From contig CM033747.1 in assembly GCA_019671005.1 (NCBI GenBank), positions 24,517,188 through 24,581,187 on the forward strand: a DNA stretch of 64,000 nucleotides. Reading direction: 5' to 3'. The position numbers were made by a program, and so were the translations under genes. Positions 1 to 10,492 of the stretch are shown piece after piece. The stretch comes from Hibiscus mutabilis (lineage: Eukaryota > Streptophyta > Magnoliopsida > Malvales > Malvaceae). The notes below the pieces were generated by a model. It saw only the letters and a list, made by a program, of their open reading frames with translations. It was not told where the DNA came from and did no database searches. Each line of letters starts with the position of its first letter. Within the stretch, counting starts at the first letter, position 1.

Positions 1-774
1 TCATGATTAACTCTTTTTTTCATGTATTACATCCTTTTATCCTTTATATCTAGATTGGACACAAGTAATGGAATAGTCAAACTTGTATAGTCCATCTAAT
101 ATTTCTTGATATCTTGAGTAAACTACTATAAACGAATAACTATGACATCTCATATCCATTTATTCGAGCATGGCCATGCATTTCTAGTCTCACTCAATCA
201 AGTGGCCTGTGATATTACTCCTATTATGTAGGAGGGACAAATCCTATCTTGATCAACCATATCTCGCTACATAGATTATGTCATAACCAATATCAATTTT
301 TATAGTGTAGTCAGTTACGACACACGTTTGATTGTATCAAAATATGTCACTTACAATGTTGAGATAATGATGATCTCAAGTCTGAGGATCATACATGTAG
401 TTATCACTATGAGCAATGTTGTGACTGTCACGTAATAATCCAAGAAACATGCTCATAGCGGGGCATTCCAATATGTCGTTCTCTAACACATACTTATGTA
501 TTGATTTTGACATCTCCATGTCAATGACAACACTTTGTCATCAATCAAGTACATATTAGTCTCAATGCATTATTGTTGTCCATGCCCACAATAATACTCG
601 ACTAAGGACATTTAAGAATAACCATATTATTCTAAGGACTTTATTATAATTCAGTTTATTTATTTATGAGCAGAATAATGACTGAGATAATAATAATGGC
701 TTTATGTTAAAAACATGATAAAATAAATGTCTTTTACAATCATCTTCTGATTGGTCTTTGGGCATACTCCAACA
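1..774 (-). repeat. Copia-type LTR, 5' part (5' LTR or solo LTR)
   Basis: Read on the minus strand, this stretch begins at 774 with TGTTGGAGTATGCCC, the usual start of many plant Copia LTRs, and continues as AT-rich non-coding DNA past the window edge. The base after the LTR start (775 onward) is not a pyrimidine tract, so the internal region of the element is not on the right. This is therefore the outer end of a minus-strand element whose body lies left of position 1, or a solo LTR. No open frame of note lies within it. The family call comes from recall of similar LTR starts and is moderately sure. Confidence 0.6.
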
Positions 775-775
775 G

Positions 776-1345
776 TATGTACACAAATGCTTACCCTAAG
801 TTGAGCTCTTTTTGGTTTTGGTGATCTCGGGTAAAGATTTCGGTATGTACGTTTTTTATTGTCATTTTTGTAACAATTTATTTGTATTCCGTAATAATTT
901 TTGTACTTATTGAAATTCTCATCGTTCTAGTAAGAAAGTAGGTTTTCTTGTAGGCAAATATGTATGTACACAAATGCTTACCCTAAGTTGAGCTCCTTTT
1001 GGTTTTAGTGATCTCGGGTAAAGATTTCGGTACGTACTTTTTTATTACCACTTTTGTAACAAATTACGTATGTTTGGTAATAATTTCTGTACTTACTGAA
1101 ATTCTCATCGTTCTAGTAAGAAAATAGGTTAGGTCAATCTATATGTACACAAATGCTTACCCCAAGTTGACCTCATTTTAGTTTTGGTGATCTAGGGTAA
1201 GAATTTTGGTACGTACCTTTTTATTACCATTTCTATAACAAACTTTATATATCCCGTAATAATTTCTGTACCTGAGGAAATTCTCATATTTTTTTGTAAG
1301 AAAAAAAGTTTACCTTGTAGCATTTATGTTGGTACACAAATCCTT
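776..1345. repeat. ~185-bp tandem repeat, three full units and one partial
   Basis: Units begin with TATGTACACAAATGCTTACC at 776, 963 and 1142, and a decayed fourth start (GGTACACAAATCCTTA) lies near 1330. The spacings are 187, 179 and about 188 bases. Each unit continues with a TTGGTTTTGGTGATCT-like segment and a TCTCATCGTTCTAGTAAGAAA-like tail. The unit length is in the range of plant satellites, but three units are too few to call it a satellite locus. The array abuts the Copia LTR end at 774. Confidence 0.85.
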
Positions 1346-2506
1346 ATGTAGTAAGACTTTATGTATATACCATTTTTCTTACAGTTACTATAATCATTTA
1401 TGTACAATCCTCGTAAGAATTTATGTACAAACCTGCTACCTGAAGAACATGCCAGCCTCATTTTAGCCTTAAATTACCTGTTTCACAGCAGAACTTCCCA
1501 GAGAATATACTTGTCTTCTGTAAAAAAAAATGGTCTTTAAGTTAGACGTTTTGTTTTAGAGTTTGATTTTATTTAAAAGTTTGATTTTTTTTTGCAATAA
1601 AAATAAGGTTTTCATCGGTTTTTTAGTGTTAGATAATATTGAATATTTATAAAATCATTTTAAAAAGAATAATTTAGTAAAATTTTGTTTAAAAAGATTG
1701 TACCTTCGACCTTCAAGTCCTTTAAAAGTTTCTCTCGACATGAACGCTATCAAACCACTGTAAAATCTTGGTCCACCGACTAATTCTACTATTTGACAGT
1801 CAGAACTATCATTGTCAACCCATCATTATCTATCAAGCCTATGGATGACACCACCCACTAGAGGGACATTTATATACCCATAGAGGTTAGTCTGAAGAGA
1901 GAGGTATGAACCCCCACTCTATTGTTCACCTTATTTTCCAACCCTCTTTCCCCTTCATTTCTCTACCCTACCAGATGGTCTTCGGTTCTCTATCCAAATC
2001 AACATGGGTGAATCTTCTAAAACACCACAATCCCATTTTACTCATCAACAATTGGTGCAGTGAAAGTGAAAACACTTTTGACCTTCGAAATTTTTTTCAT
2101 GAAGCTTGAAGCTCTCTAGGTAATGTTTACTTTGTTTCGAGCTCTCTCCATTATTATTCATCCATAGTCATATTTTTTACGTTATCATCTTCATCATCCG
2201 TTGTTTGAATGATTCTTTTCTCTTCTAATGTAACCATTGTCGATAATTGCTTAGAGTGAGAATCCTTGAATCTGTCTAAAGCTCACAGAAATTTATCAAA
2301 ATTGAATGTAAATGTCACTTACTATTATCTTAAGCACTAGTACAATAGAAAAGGTCCTTTGAAAAATAATTTCGCTATACTTGAATTCAAGAATTAAAAG
2401 AATTCATTGTTTGATGTCTTTTCTAAAAAAAATATCTTTTGTTACTAGATCACCTCCGGAGGACTCCTGGTGCCTAGTCTTCGCATTCCCAAGTGTCTTA
2501 CCTCAA
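1346..2506. other. Gene-free AT-rich stretch (host flank)
   Basis: I see no gene or recognisable element here. The longest frames (67 and 76 codons near 1906 and 2381) have no family features. A TATA-like string (ATTTATATACCC) occurs near 1868, but nothing downstream supports a transcript. The right edge is the target-site copy CACCT of element A. Confidence 0.5.
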
Positions 2507-2511
2507 CACCT

Positions 2512-4649
2512 TGTAGCGACTAAAAAAATCCGGGCTCATTTGGAAAACTCGCTTTTAATTAAAAATATGGCATATGAGGGGAATTCTTTAAAAAATTTGT
2601 ATTTTGAATAAAACTTGGGAGTCGCCACCGATCACTTGGTTAAGGTAGACCATACACTAAAAAGCTAACCAGAAAAAAATGGATTTGAGAGTCGGTTACG
2701 AGTGGGAAAGGATTCGCACCCCCACCACGCCCGAAAATCGGTACCTAACGTATTTACTAAGAAAAAAGTGAAATTAGATTTAATTTAATTTTTATTCCTA
2801 AAAATACATGAATGTATGGTCATGTAAATCGAACAACCTAACTCGCAACCCACGATAACCAAAGGAGATGATGCCCGAAGACATGGAACGAAACTCACAC
2901 TAAGATATCGAGGCCTCGAGAACTAAAGTAGACTAATGTAATGAATAAATATGGCAATTAATCATGCAAAGACAAATCGAAAATGCTAACATGAATAAAG
3001 GCATGAATAGATAAAATAAAGGTGATCATACATATATATAGGTATAATATATAATATAACTTGTAATAAATAGAATGTAATAAAATTATATATATATAAT
3101 AGTATACGTAGACTATATATGTATGTAAACTACATAATATAAACCGTAAATATCATAATATATATAAGATATATAAAAAACAAATGTAACATATAAAAGG
3201 AAAGGTTACTAATAAAATCTCTAATAATGATCATATATACATGCACTTATAAACTTGTAATAATAATATACATAGACTATGCTACATAAACAAACATACA
3301 CATATAGGAGACTAACAAAATAATCTATCATCATCATTTAAAAGGGTCCAAAAATTACAATAAAGGTAAGAGTGTACCCAAAAGATAAAGATTTGGACTT
3401 TAACCAAAAGCAATCAGTTGGGCTGGCCCGTTTCCTTTTCTCCTATGTTGGGCCACATGAACCGGGTCGGATCTGGGTATAATGATCTGTTCAGGTCAGC
3501 TACATGTTCATTTTTTATTTCATTCATTCTTCTTTCTCAACTAAACCCCATTTTCCTCTTAACATAACCATAGCTTCCGCTCCCTCACAATGTCGCTGTT
3601 GTCGCTGCTCCGACGAGCTTTACTGGTCGTTGTTATCACCAAAATGTGGCCCTCATCCTCCTCTCTTTTTCTATTGGATCGAAATCTCCGAAAACGGTCT
3701 CAAACGTTACAAAACCACTTTAGAGCTGTTGAGTTTCTTCGCCATTGATCGGCTTCTACCGCCGTTAAATTGTCGTGGTTTCAGGATATGTGGCTTTCAC
3801 CGTTGAGTAGAACATCCCCACCGTTGAGATCATCGAGATGAGGCTCCGATCATCGAAAAATGCCAAAAGTCTGGAATGGGTAAGCCATTGAGTCGTTGAC
3901 TTCTTCAACATCGATCTGAGAGTCTGACCATAGGATGGGCTTGATTCTGAGATATATCGATCACCATGACGCAGGCTCGCCCCCCAACGTTGGGATTCAG
4001 ACGGTGACACTCTGAACGCCAGTGACAAGCTCCAGGCAAAACGATAAAGGTTCTCCCTTTTTCTATTTTGCTTGCATTTGTGGAGTTGTTTGTTTGGGAT
4101 GGAAAATGCTTCGTGCAGTATGGAAATATGTGGGGGCGGTGTTGATGGAGGCTTATGGGTAAGGGTATGATCGGTGGTGGCTAGGTTGAGTGTATTAACT
4201 AATTTTAATGGAAGGCAACGATAATGAGGAAATGTGGAGCTGGTGATTTGTTATGGTGGTGAGAGCTAAGGATTGTGGATCGGTAATGGTGGACCTGTGA
4301 TGAAGTCTGGTTTTCAATGATAAAGATAAAAGGTGATTGAATGGTAATGGTCTGTTTTTTGATCAAGATCGTGAAGCCGAGCTATTGAGATGATCCCTCA
4401 TTTTATCTCTCTTTTTGTGCAGCTTAAATGGATGAAGCCAAGGCCACCGTTGATGGGTTGTTGCATATATAGGCATGGCGGCAATAGGGAATGGGTATGG
4501 ATGATGACATGTAGCAAGAAGATGGCATTCAATGCCTTGATTGATTTGATTTTTTTTATAATAATAGTTAAATAATAATAATAAACAATAGTAATAATAT
4601 TAAATTAATAATAATAATACTAAAATTCGGACAAAAATTAGTGATTATA
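2512..4649 (-). repeat. Element A 3' LTR (left copy)
   Basis: This is 2138 bp of non-coding DNA, alignable along its length to the right copy: the block around GGTTACGAGTGG at 2694, the long AT-rich middle, and the GTTGATGGGTTGTTGCAT block near 4448. The plus-strand end is GTGATTATA where the right copy has GTGATTACA, so the terminal CA has mutated. It is followed directly by a pyrimidine-rich stretch (CCCTCTTTGC), the complement of a polypurine tract as expected next to a 3' LTR. Open frames of 60-100 codons inside it are chance frames. Confidence 0.85.
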
Positions 4650-4739
4650 GATGCCCTCTTTGCTCATTCCTGTGAAACGAGAATAGAGCAAAGATCATAA
4701 GCACTAATTTTTATGCTACTTTTCTGTCTAGAAAATTAG

Positions 4740-5225
4740 AGCCACGAGTCCCTCCTATATAGAACTGGTTCACTCTTCCTCTGTTTTAAGCCTTGGAGCT
4801 ACAAGTTCTTCCTATATAGAACTTTTAGCATGTCCTTGGCGACACCTCTTCAGGCTGCAAGTTCTCTCTATACGGAACTTTTTCACCTTCAAGTCTTGGA
4901 GCTACAGGTTCTTCCTATGTAGAACTTTTCACCTTCTTTGGGGCAGATTTTTCAAGTTACGAGTTCTTCCTATACAAAACTTTTTGCCTTGAAATCCTGA
5001 AGCTACAAGTTTTTCCTATATAAAACTCATTCCTTTAGAGTCTTTGAGCCACGTGTTATTCTTATATAGAACCTTTAGCTTCAAAGTGTTAGAGCTGTGA
5101 GGTCTTCCTATATAGAACTTCTTGCCATAAAATCTTGGGAGCTACAAGTTCTTTCTATATAAAACTTTTCACTCTGAAGTCTTGAAAATACAGGTTATTC
5201 CTATATAGAACTTTTGTATTTGAAA
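4740..5225. repeat. ~58-bp minisatellite of hairpin units in the 3' part of element A
   Basis: About nine irregular units share the core AAGTTCTTCCTATATAGAAC followed by TT. Each core is an inverted repeat (AAGTTCT, 8-base spacer, AGAACTT). Between cores lie variable phrases such as TTGGAGCTACA and TTCACCTTC. Several units keep both arms while the spacer changes. It lies just inside the 3' LTR of A. It is non-coding and its role is unknown. Confidence 0.75.
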
Positions 5226-5470
5226 ATGGCACCCTATTTTCTTATGGTGTGAGTACCGTGAGATTTCTACTACTTTACTGTCTGATACCTAGGAATCACG
5301 AGTTCTTCTGGAAGTTTTCGCTTTTCCTTGGCGAATTCTTTGATGCCTCAATTTCTGTCGTGTTGGCATGGAAAAAAGTCTTAACATTTGCCTGAAGGTC
5401 TTACTAATGGCTAGAAGGTCTTAGCATTATGCCCGAAGGTCTTACTGATGGCCTGAAGAACTCAAAAAAT

Positions 5471-5926
5471 GGTATATCGCTTAGAGAATACCAAAATATC
5501 TTGAGACGATGCTCCAATTTCTGATCGTTCTAGAACTAAGACAATGCTTAAAAAGCGGTATCTCGCTTAGAGACTACCAGAATACCTTAAGATGATGCCC
5601 CAATTTTTGATCATTTTGGCATCAAGAAGAGGCTTAAAAAGTGGTATCTCACTTAGAGACTACCAAAATAACTTGAGACGATGTCCCAATTTTTGATCAT
5701 TTTGGCATTACGACAAAGCTTAAAAACTATATCTCGCTTAGAGACTACCAAAATACCTTGAGACGATATCCCGATTTTTGATCATTTTGGTATCAAGAGA
5801 AGGCTTAAAAAGTGGTATCTCACTTATAGACTACCAAAATACCTTGAGACGATGCCCCAATTTCTTATCATTTGGCATCAAAACAAGGCTTAAAAAGCGA
5901 TATCTCGCTTAGAGACTACCAGATGG
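5471..5926. repeat. 86-bp tandem repeat, five full units and a partial
   Basis: Units start with GGTATCTCGCTTAGAGACTA or close variants at 5471, 5557, 5643, about 5728, 5814 and 5899, giving a period of 84-87 bases. Each unit carries CTTGAGACGATGCCCCAATT and TTGATCATTTTGGCATCA-like segments. The array lies in the 3' non-coding part of element A. Such subrepeats are known in the untranslated regions of Tat/Ogre-type elements, which fits the family call. Confidence 0.88.
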
Positions 5927-5929
5927 AAA

Positions 5930-7726
5930 TATTTAATGTGGTCGACCTTTTCAACATGAAGTTGCATATCAAAGTCTTTTATAGTCTTTGAATACATGTT
6001 AAAATTAGCAAAGTGCTTTTAAGTTAGCATGCTCCTAACATAGGGATGTTTAACTACATATGATGCCAACATTCTTAGAACTGTTCAAATAAGCCTATAT
6101 TCCTTGAAATGTCATTCTCGATTTTTCTTTGCTTTTCTTCTTTGCAGTATGCTCTTAAATCTTCATATTGTTAGTTGGATATTCATCTCAAATATGAATT
6201 ATCAATACGCTTTCAATTCTTTTGCACGAGTAGCTTTCTCCTCTTTAGGGTTACTATCCATCTTCGTAACCAATCTATCTTTGGTCCCTATACTATGCTT
6301 ACATAGGAGCCCTCATCATTTCTTATGTTCAGCATTGCCCTAATCAATCTTGAGCTCAACTACCTTCTCTTCTTTGATATAACATTCAGAGTCTTCATCT
6401 GTTCCAACATTAGGGCGAGCAAAATGCCTCCACTCCTTGAACTCACCTTTAAGTTCAATCTTCTTTATCGAACTCATTGAAGCATCTTGACAGAAACCAA
6501 CTCTAGGTCCCTATGCTTTAATTCTCATTATAAAGTAATACAAAAGGCAATTTGCTTGTGTATATTTCAAAATAAGAAAATAATTGAATATTGAAAAAAT
6601 GACAAACATTTTTGAAATCAAAATTTGGAGAAAATGACAAATATTTTAAAACCAATGTTTGGCCGCAAAGTATCAAATGCAATGGCATATTTGCTTCAAA
6701 TTAACAAAGATCAACTCAAATAAAGCGTATACTTAGAAGATCTTGACTGTTGTGACAATATATGCACATGTGTGGTCTCTTTCCATCTATTAGGCTTTTG
6801 AGATGAATGATTCTCATACCTAATTTCTAACCAATTTAAGTTGGCTCTTTTAATCTCACTAACTCACCATGCCCCATCATTCTCTTATTTGGTGTCGATC
6901 AACCACTCAAAGTTTGACGTTCCTTGAAGAAAGGTTAAACCTTATAGGTGGAATATAATCTAAAGACAGACTTATCTAATTTAGATATCCACGTATAATC
7001 AGAATAGTCTTTGTAGGCTCGTGGTGTAAACCATGGGTCACGGTTAAGCGAAACCATATTTCTATACTTGTTTGACCTGAATATGCTCATATGAAATATT
7101 ATCTTCTCTTTTATTCTTTGGATCGCTCTAGACTACCCATTTTTTTTGTTTTCACCCTAGAGTTTATTTTCTTTCTTCGAATTTGGGATCGGCTTGCATT
7201 CTGGCTGGATATTGATGCTCACTTTTAATTCAAAGGCGATCGATCCTCCAAGGCTTTTCAAAATTGAGATTTACTTGAATAGAGGATTACGTATAAATCT
7301 CTTACTCATTTTTTCCAGTTAAAGCCTCATTCTTGCATTGCTTAATCTGGGTATGCTCATATAAACTATTCATTTCTCTTTTATTCTTTTTATTCTTTTT
7401 TTTTTATCTTTTTAGACTACCTCTTTTTGGGTTTTCAGCCTAGAGTTTATTTTATTTCTTCTAATTTAGAATATTTATCTTTGGACTATAGTTCATCTTG
7501 ACTAGTATTTATGCATATCTCCACTCAAGATTAATTAATTCTTTATGGCTCTTCTAAATTGAATGGAGAATTTCACATGTGTATCTTGCTTTCCTTTTTA
7601 GTGTTTTCACTTTTGATTGCTTCAGCTTTGATGTTAGAAACTTTCAACTTGATTTGGTTGTTTCCTTGAGCATAAATTTTCTTTCAACTGTTTCTTTTTT
7701 ATGATTCTCTGGCCTTTGTATCTAAT
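5930..7726 (-). other. Element A internal region, non-coding part
   Basis: This is AT-rich internal sequence of A between the 86-bp array and the insertion site of B. No frame longer than about 80 codons is present and I recognise no gag or pol motif on the minus strand. TTCACCCTAGAGTTTATTTT-like strings near 7148 and 7435 form a loose direct repeat (TATGCTCATA to GTTTATTTT). Confidence 0.5.
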
Positions 7727-8461
7727 GCATCTGTAACGATCCAGATTTCGGGTTAACGAATCTGGTCTTGGACCGGGTATTGAGCCTTGGGTTGAGGGCC
7801 TATTTAAGAAATTATAATTGGGGTTAGGGGTAAAAAGGGAAAAAGAAAATAAAAAGGAAAAGATAGTTTGAATTTTAAATAAGGAGCGGGTGGTTGAAAA
7901 GTGAGGAAGGGAATGATGGAGGAGAGAGAAAAGAAAAAAGATGAAAATGGTGAGGGAGAGAGAGAAAAGAGAAAAGTTTGAGATAAAATTTCAAACTCCG
8001 ATCTACAGAGATCTAGTCGTTCGATCATGACACCACCACCGCCACTGTGTTCATCTCGCCGAGACGAGTCTGCCGGTACCAGTATCACCGCCGTCAGAGT
8101 TGTCATTGAAGGAAGTGAGAGAGAGAAAGTTTCGGGTTATGCAGTTCAAGGGGGTTAGAAGGTTAGAATCGAGAAACGGAGGCCACCATCGAGTTCACCG
8201 GCTCGAGAATAGTCGTCTGGTGAAGTTTGGTCACCAGAAGCCGCCGAAAACACCGTAACGCGCCCCCACGCACCGCCACTGTGCGTAGACATGGTCCTGC
8301 ACCAGGTGACCGAGTCGTCCGAGTGGACTCGGCCCAACTCAGTCGAGTCAGGCTGTGCTGACTCAGCCTGAGGCAAGCCGAGCTAAGTCGCGCCGCTCCA
8401 AGTTGAATCGAGTTGAGCCGCGCTAAGTCGACCACCGTCTCTGCCGCTGACCGTCGCTGTC

Positions 8462-8554
8462 GTTGACCGTTGACCACTGCCTTTGACCGTTAACTGCTAT
8501 CAGCCGCCATTGACCGTTGACCGCCGTTGCTGACCGTTGACCGCCGCCGTTGAC
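8462..8554 (+). promoter_or_regulatory. Cluster of TTGACC (W-box-like) sites in the B LTR
   Basis: Six TTGACC hexamers and one TTGACA occur in 93 bases, embedded in GC-rich CCGCCGTTGAC-type repeats. TTGACC/T is the core of the W-box bound by plant WRKY factors. The match is visible in the sequence, but its use as a stress-response promoter element is only inferred. The 3' LTR keeps a shorter, decayed version (about 14383-14433, TTGACT cores). A plain expansion of a CCGTTGAC minisatellite would give the same pattern. Confidence 0.5.
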
Positions 8555-9649
8555 ATTTTTTGGAGGGCCCTAGCCTAGGGTTTCTTGATGTTCTGGATTC
8601 AAAGGCACAGTCTGTTTTTCCAAATTCAAACCCGGTAAGCTGTTTTTATGTGTTTGACCCTTCGCTTGGCATAAGAAGTGTATGGAATTTAAGTGTTTTC
8701 GTAATTTTTGATATGCGAGGGTTAATCGGGTTGGATATCAGATCAAGTGGAATATTCGAGAAGATAGGATGAGGATTTTAGTGATGTCAGCATAAAGTTA
8801 GTACATCTCGAACTCTGAAATACTTCATGATCATCATAAGTGTATTGCCTTGCATGTTAGTGGTTGTAAAATATGAGACGAGTAAGCATGCGCCGGTACT
8901 AGTATTGCGAGGCTTGGTAATTATTAAAGTGCTTTATGAGTTTGAGGATGTTCGTAGCTGTTATGAGCTTTAGAGATTGTATAGGTTTGTCTGAATATTC
9001 GCATTATTATCTGATTCATGATTTCTACGTGATGATGCCTTGTGTGCCAGTGGAATGAATTAATATATTCGATTGAATTTGGGTTAGGGACAGTGTTGAT
9101 AATATTTGATTAAATGTCTAAAAATTGGTAATTATTATTAAATGACTTAAATGCGCTAGCAATAAACTATAATGACTTTCATAAGCTTCAGGGGTAGAAT
9201 AGGGCCTCGTAATTAATATCGATGCCACGTGTTTAATGGCCTACTACTAGTTGACCGGAATGGGTAATAATATCGGACTAATATAGTTGATCATTTGATA
9301 AATTGCTTATGGAACCAGTAATTAACACTAATTGGTTTAAAAGTTAGTTTGAGATGTAAATTTACGAATTTGGTTAACAAATGTGATAATGTGGATTGTT
9401 GGAAATAATTAATGGGAATGAATTGTATTACTCCTCCATAAAATGTAATAACTCGGTAATTCTTGTTTGGTTGTAATAGCAATAATAGGGACCCGTGGTG
9501 GATCGTGTGATGGTTGTGTGCCAGGTAGGGCACTTGTATGGATCCGTGGTGGATCATGTTTGGTTACGTGCCAGGTAGGGTACTTGTTTGGTTACGAGTC
9601 TTTGTTTGGTGGGATTCGGATACCCAGTGAGTGAGTTGCAACACATAAA

Positions 9650-9870
9650 AGCCACTCGATGTGAGATTCCGAGTGATGAAATAAAGGCCATCCGATGTGA
9701 GATTTTAAGTGATGATACTTGCTCGATGTGAGATTTCGAGCCCCGCTCGATGTGAGATTTCGAGCGAAGACTCGATGTGAGATTTCGAGCGAAGACTCGA
9801 TGAGATTCTGAGTATACCGCTCAGTGTGAGATTTCAAGCAACTTGATGTGAGATTCTGAGTATGAACGTG
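9650..9870 (+). repeat. Minisatellite of short hairpin units in B 5' LTR
   Basis: About nine units of the form CTCGATGTGAGATTTCGAG are spaced 20-35 bases apart. Each has self-complementary ends (CTCGA...TCGAG or CTCG...CGAG), so each can fold on itself. The 3' LTR carries a shorter series of the same units at about 15538-15705, showing copy-number change between the two LTRs since insertion. Confidence 0.8.
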
Positions 9871-10076
9871 ATTCCTAGTGTCGGGTGACATTGGGCCTCG
9901 CTCTTGATTTGCTTTATTGATGTGCTTATGGCAATTGTGATGCTGTTTATATGCTTGACATGTGTTTAGGTGATCATGGTAGCGCCACATGTTTATTTAT
10001 CTCTTCTTATTGCTTTGTATTAGCTTGCATGCTTATGTTTATGATTAGCATGAAGTATAGTAGAGTAGATGTGTAC

Positions 10077-10099
10077 CACTGAGCTTTGTAAGCTCAGTG
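10077..10099 (+). promoter_or_regulatory. Perfect 10-bp-arm hairpin in B 5' LTR
   Basis: Arms CACTGAGCTT and AAGCTCAGTG are separated by TGT. The position is about 380 bases before the LTR end, in the part expected to hold the R/U5 region. The 3' LTR copy (near 15915) has the same left arm but a decayed right arm (AAGCCCAGCG). A similar small palindrome occurs at the equivalent place in the LTRs of element C. A role in transcript ending or packaging is possible but unproven. Confidence 0.5.
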
Positions 10100-10480
10100 C
10101 TCGAAATCATTGTTTTCGTGCGTAGGTTGATCGTTGAATCGTGGGATCGTGAAGCACTATTAGATCAGGATTCTGACATGGGGATCTTTGGATTACGATA
10201 ATTTAGTTTAGTGGGTTATGTGTTCATAGGACCTTACATGTGGAGTTTGTATTTGTTATTTCGAAATTGTATTATTTAAATTGTACCTTTATGTGTTTTA
10301 AATTTTAAATTAGAGCTCCTTGTAACATTTTATCTACTTACATATATCTACTTTAATCATTGGTTTTAAATGTTTTTGCGACTTACTTGTTGGGCTGATC
10401 CTATTTGAAAAGAAATTTTATAGTTTTGGGTTGGGCTTGAGGCCCAAATGTGACATCCGGGTCGAGGGTGTTACATTTAG

Positions 10481-10492
10481 TGGTATCAGAGC
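10481..10492 (+). other. Element B primer-binding site (tRNA-Met)
   Basis: TGGTATCAGAGC lies five bases after the LTR end. It is the standard complement of the 3' end of plant initiator tRNA-Met used by many plant LTR retrotransposons to prime minus-strand DNA. It fixes the plus orientation and the left LTR border at 10475. Confidence 0.92.

Larger units (their letters stand above)
7732..10475 (+). repeat. Element B 5' LTR
   Basis: This 2744-bp LTR runs TGTAACGATCC to GGTGTTACA. A purine-rich tract (about 7800-7980) is followed by an unusually GC-rich section (about 8030-8560) holding a TTGACC cluster. Farther on there is a direct duplication of a GATCCGTGGTGGATC-containing phrase (about 9488-9590), an array of short hairpin units (9650-9870) and a perfect hairpin at 10077-10099. 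Open frames in it, including those on the minus strand at 8155-8477 and 9291-9990, are also present in decayed form in the other LTR and are not genes. Confidence 0.9.

Noticed and set aside
776..1345. Centromeric satellite
   Set aside because: Three and a half units are too few. The size fits, but there is no array and no other support in the window.
5471..5926. Regular repeats that superficially resemble a CRISPR array
   Set aside because: The whole 86-bp unit is repeated without unique spacers, and the context is a plant retrotransposon.
8163..8477. 104- and 73-codon frames on the minus strand of LTR B
   Set aside because: GC-rich LTR sequence; the frames are not preserved in the 3' LTR.
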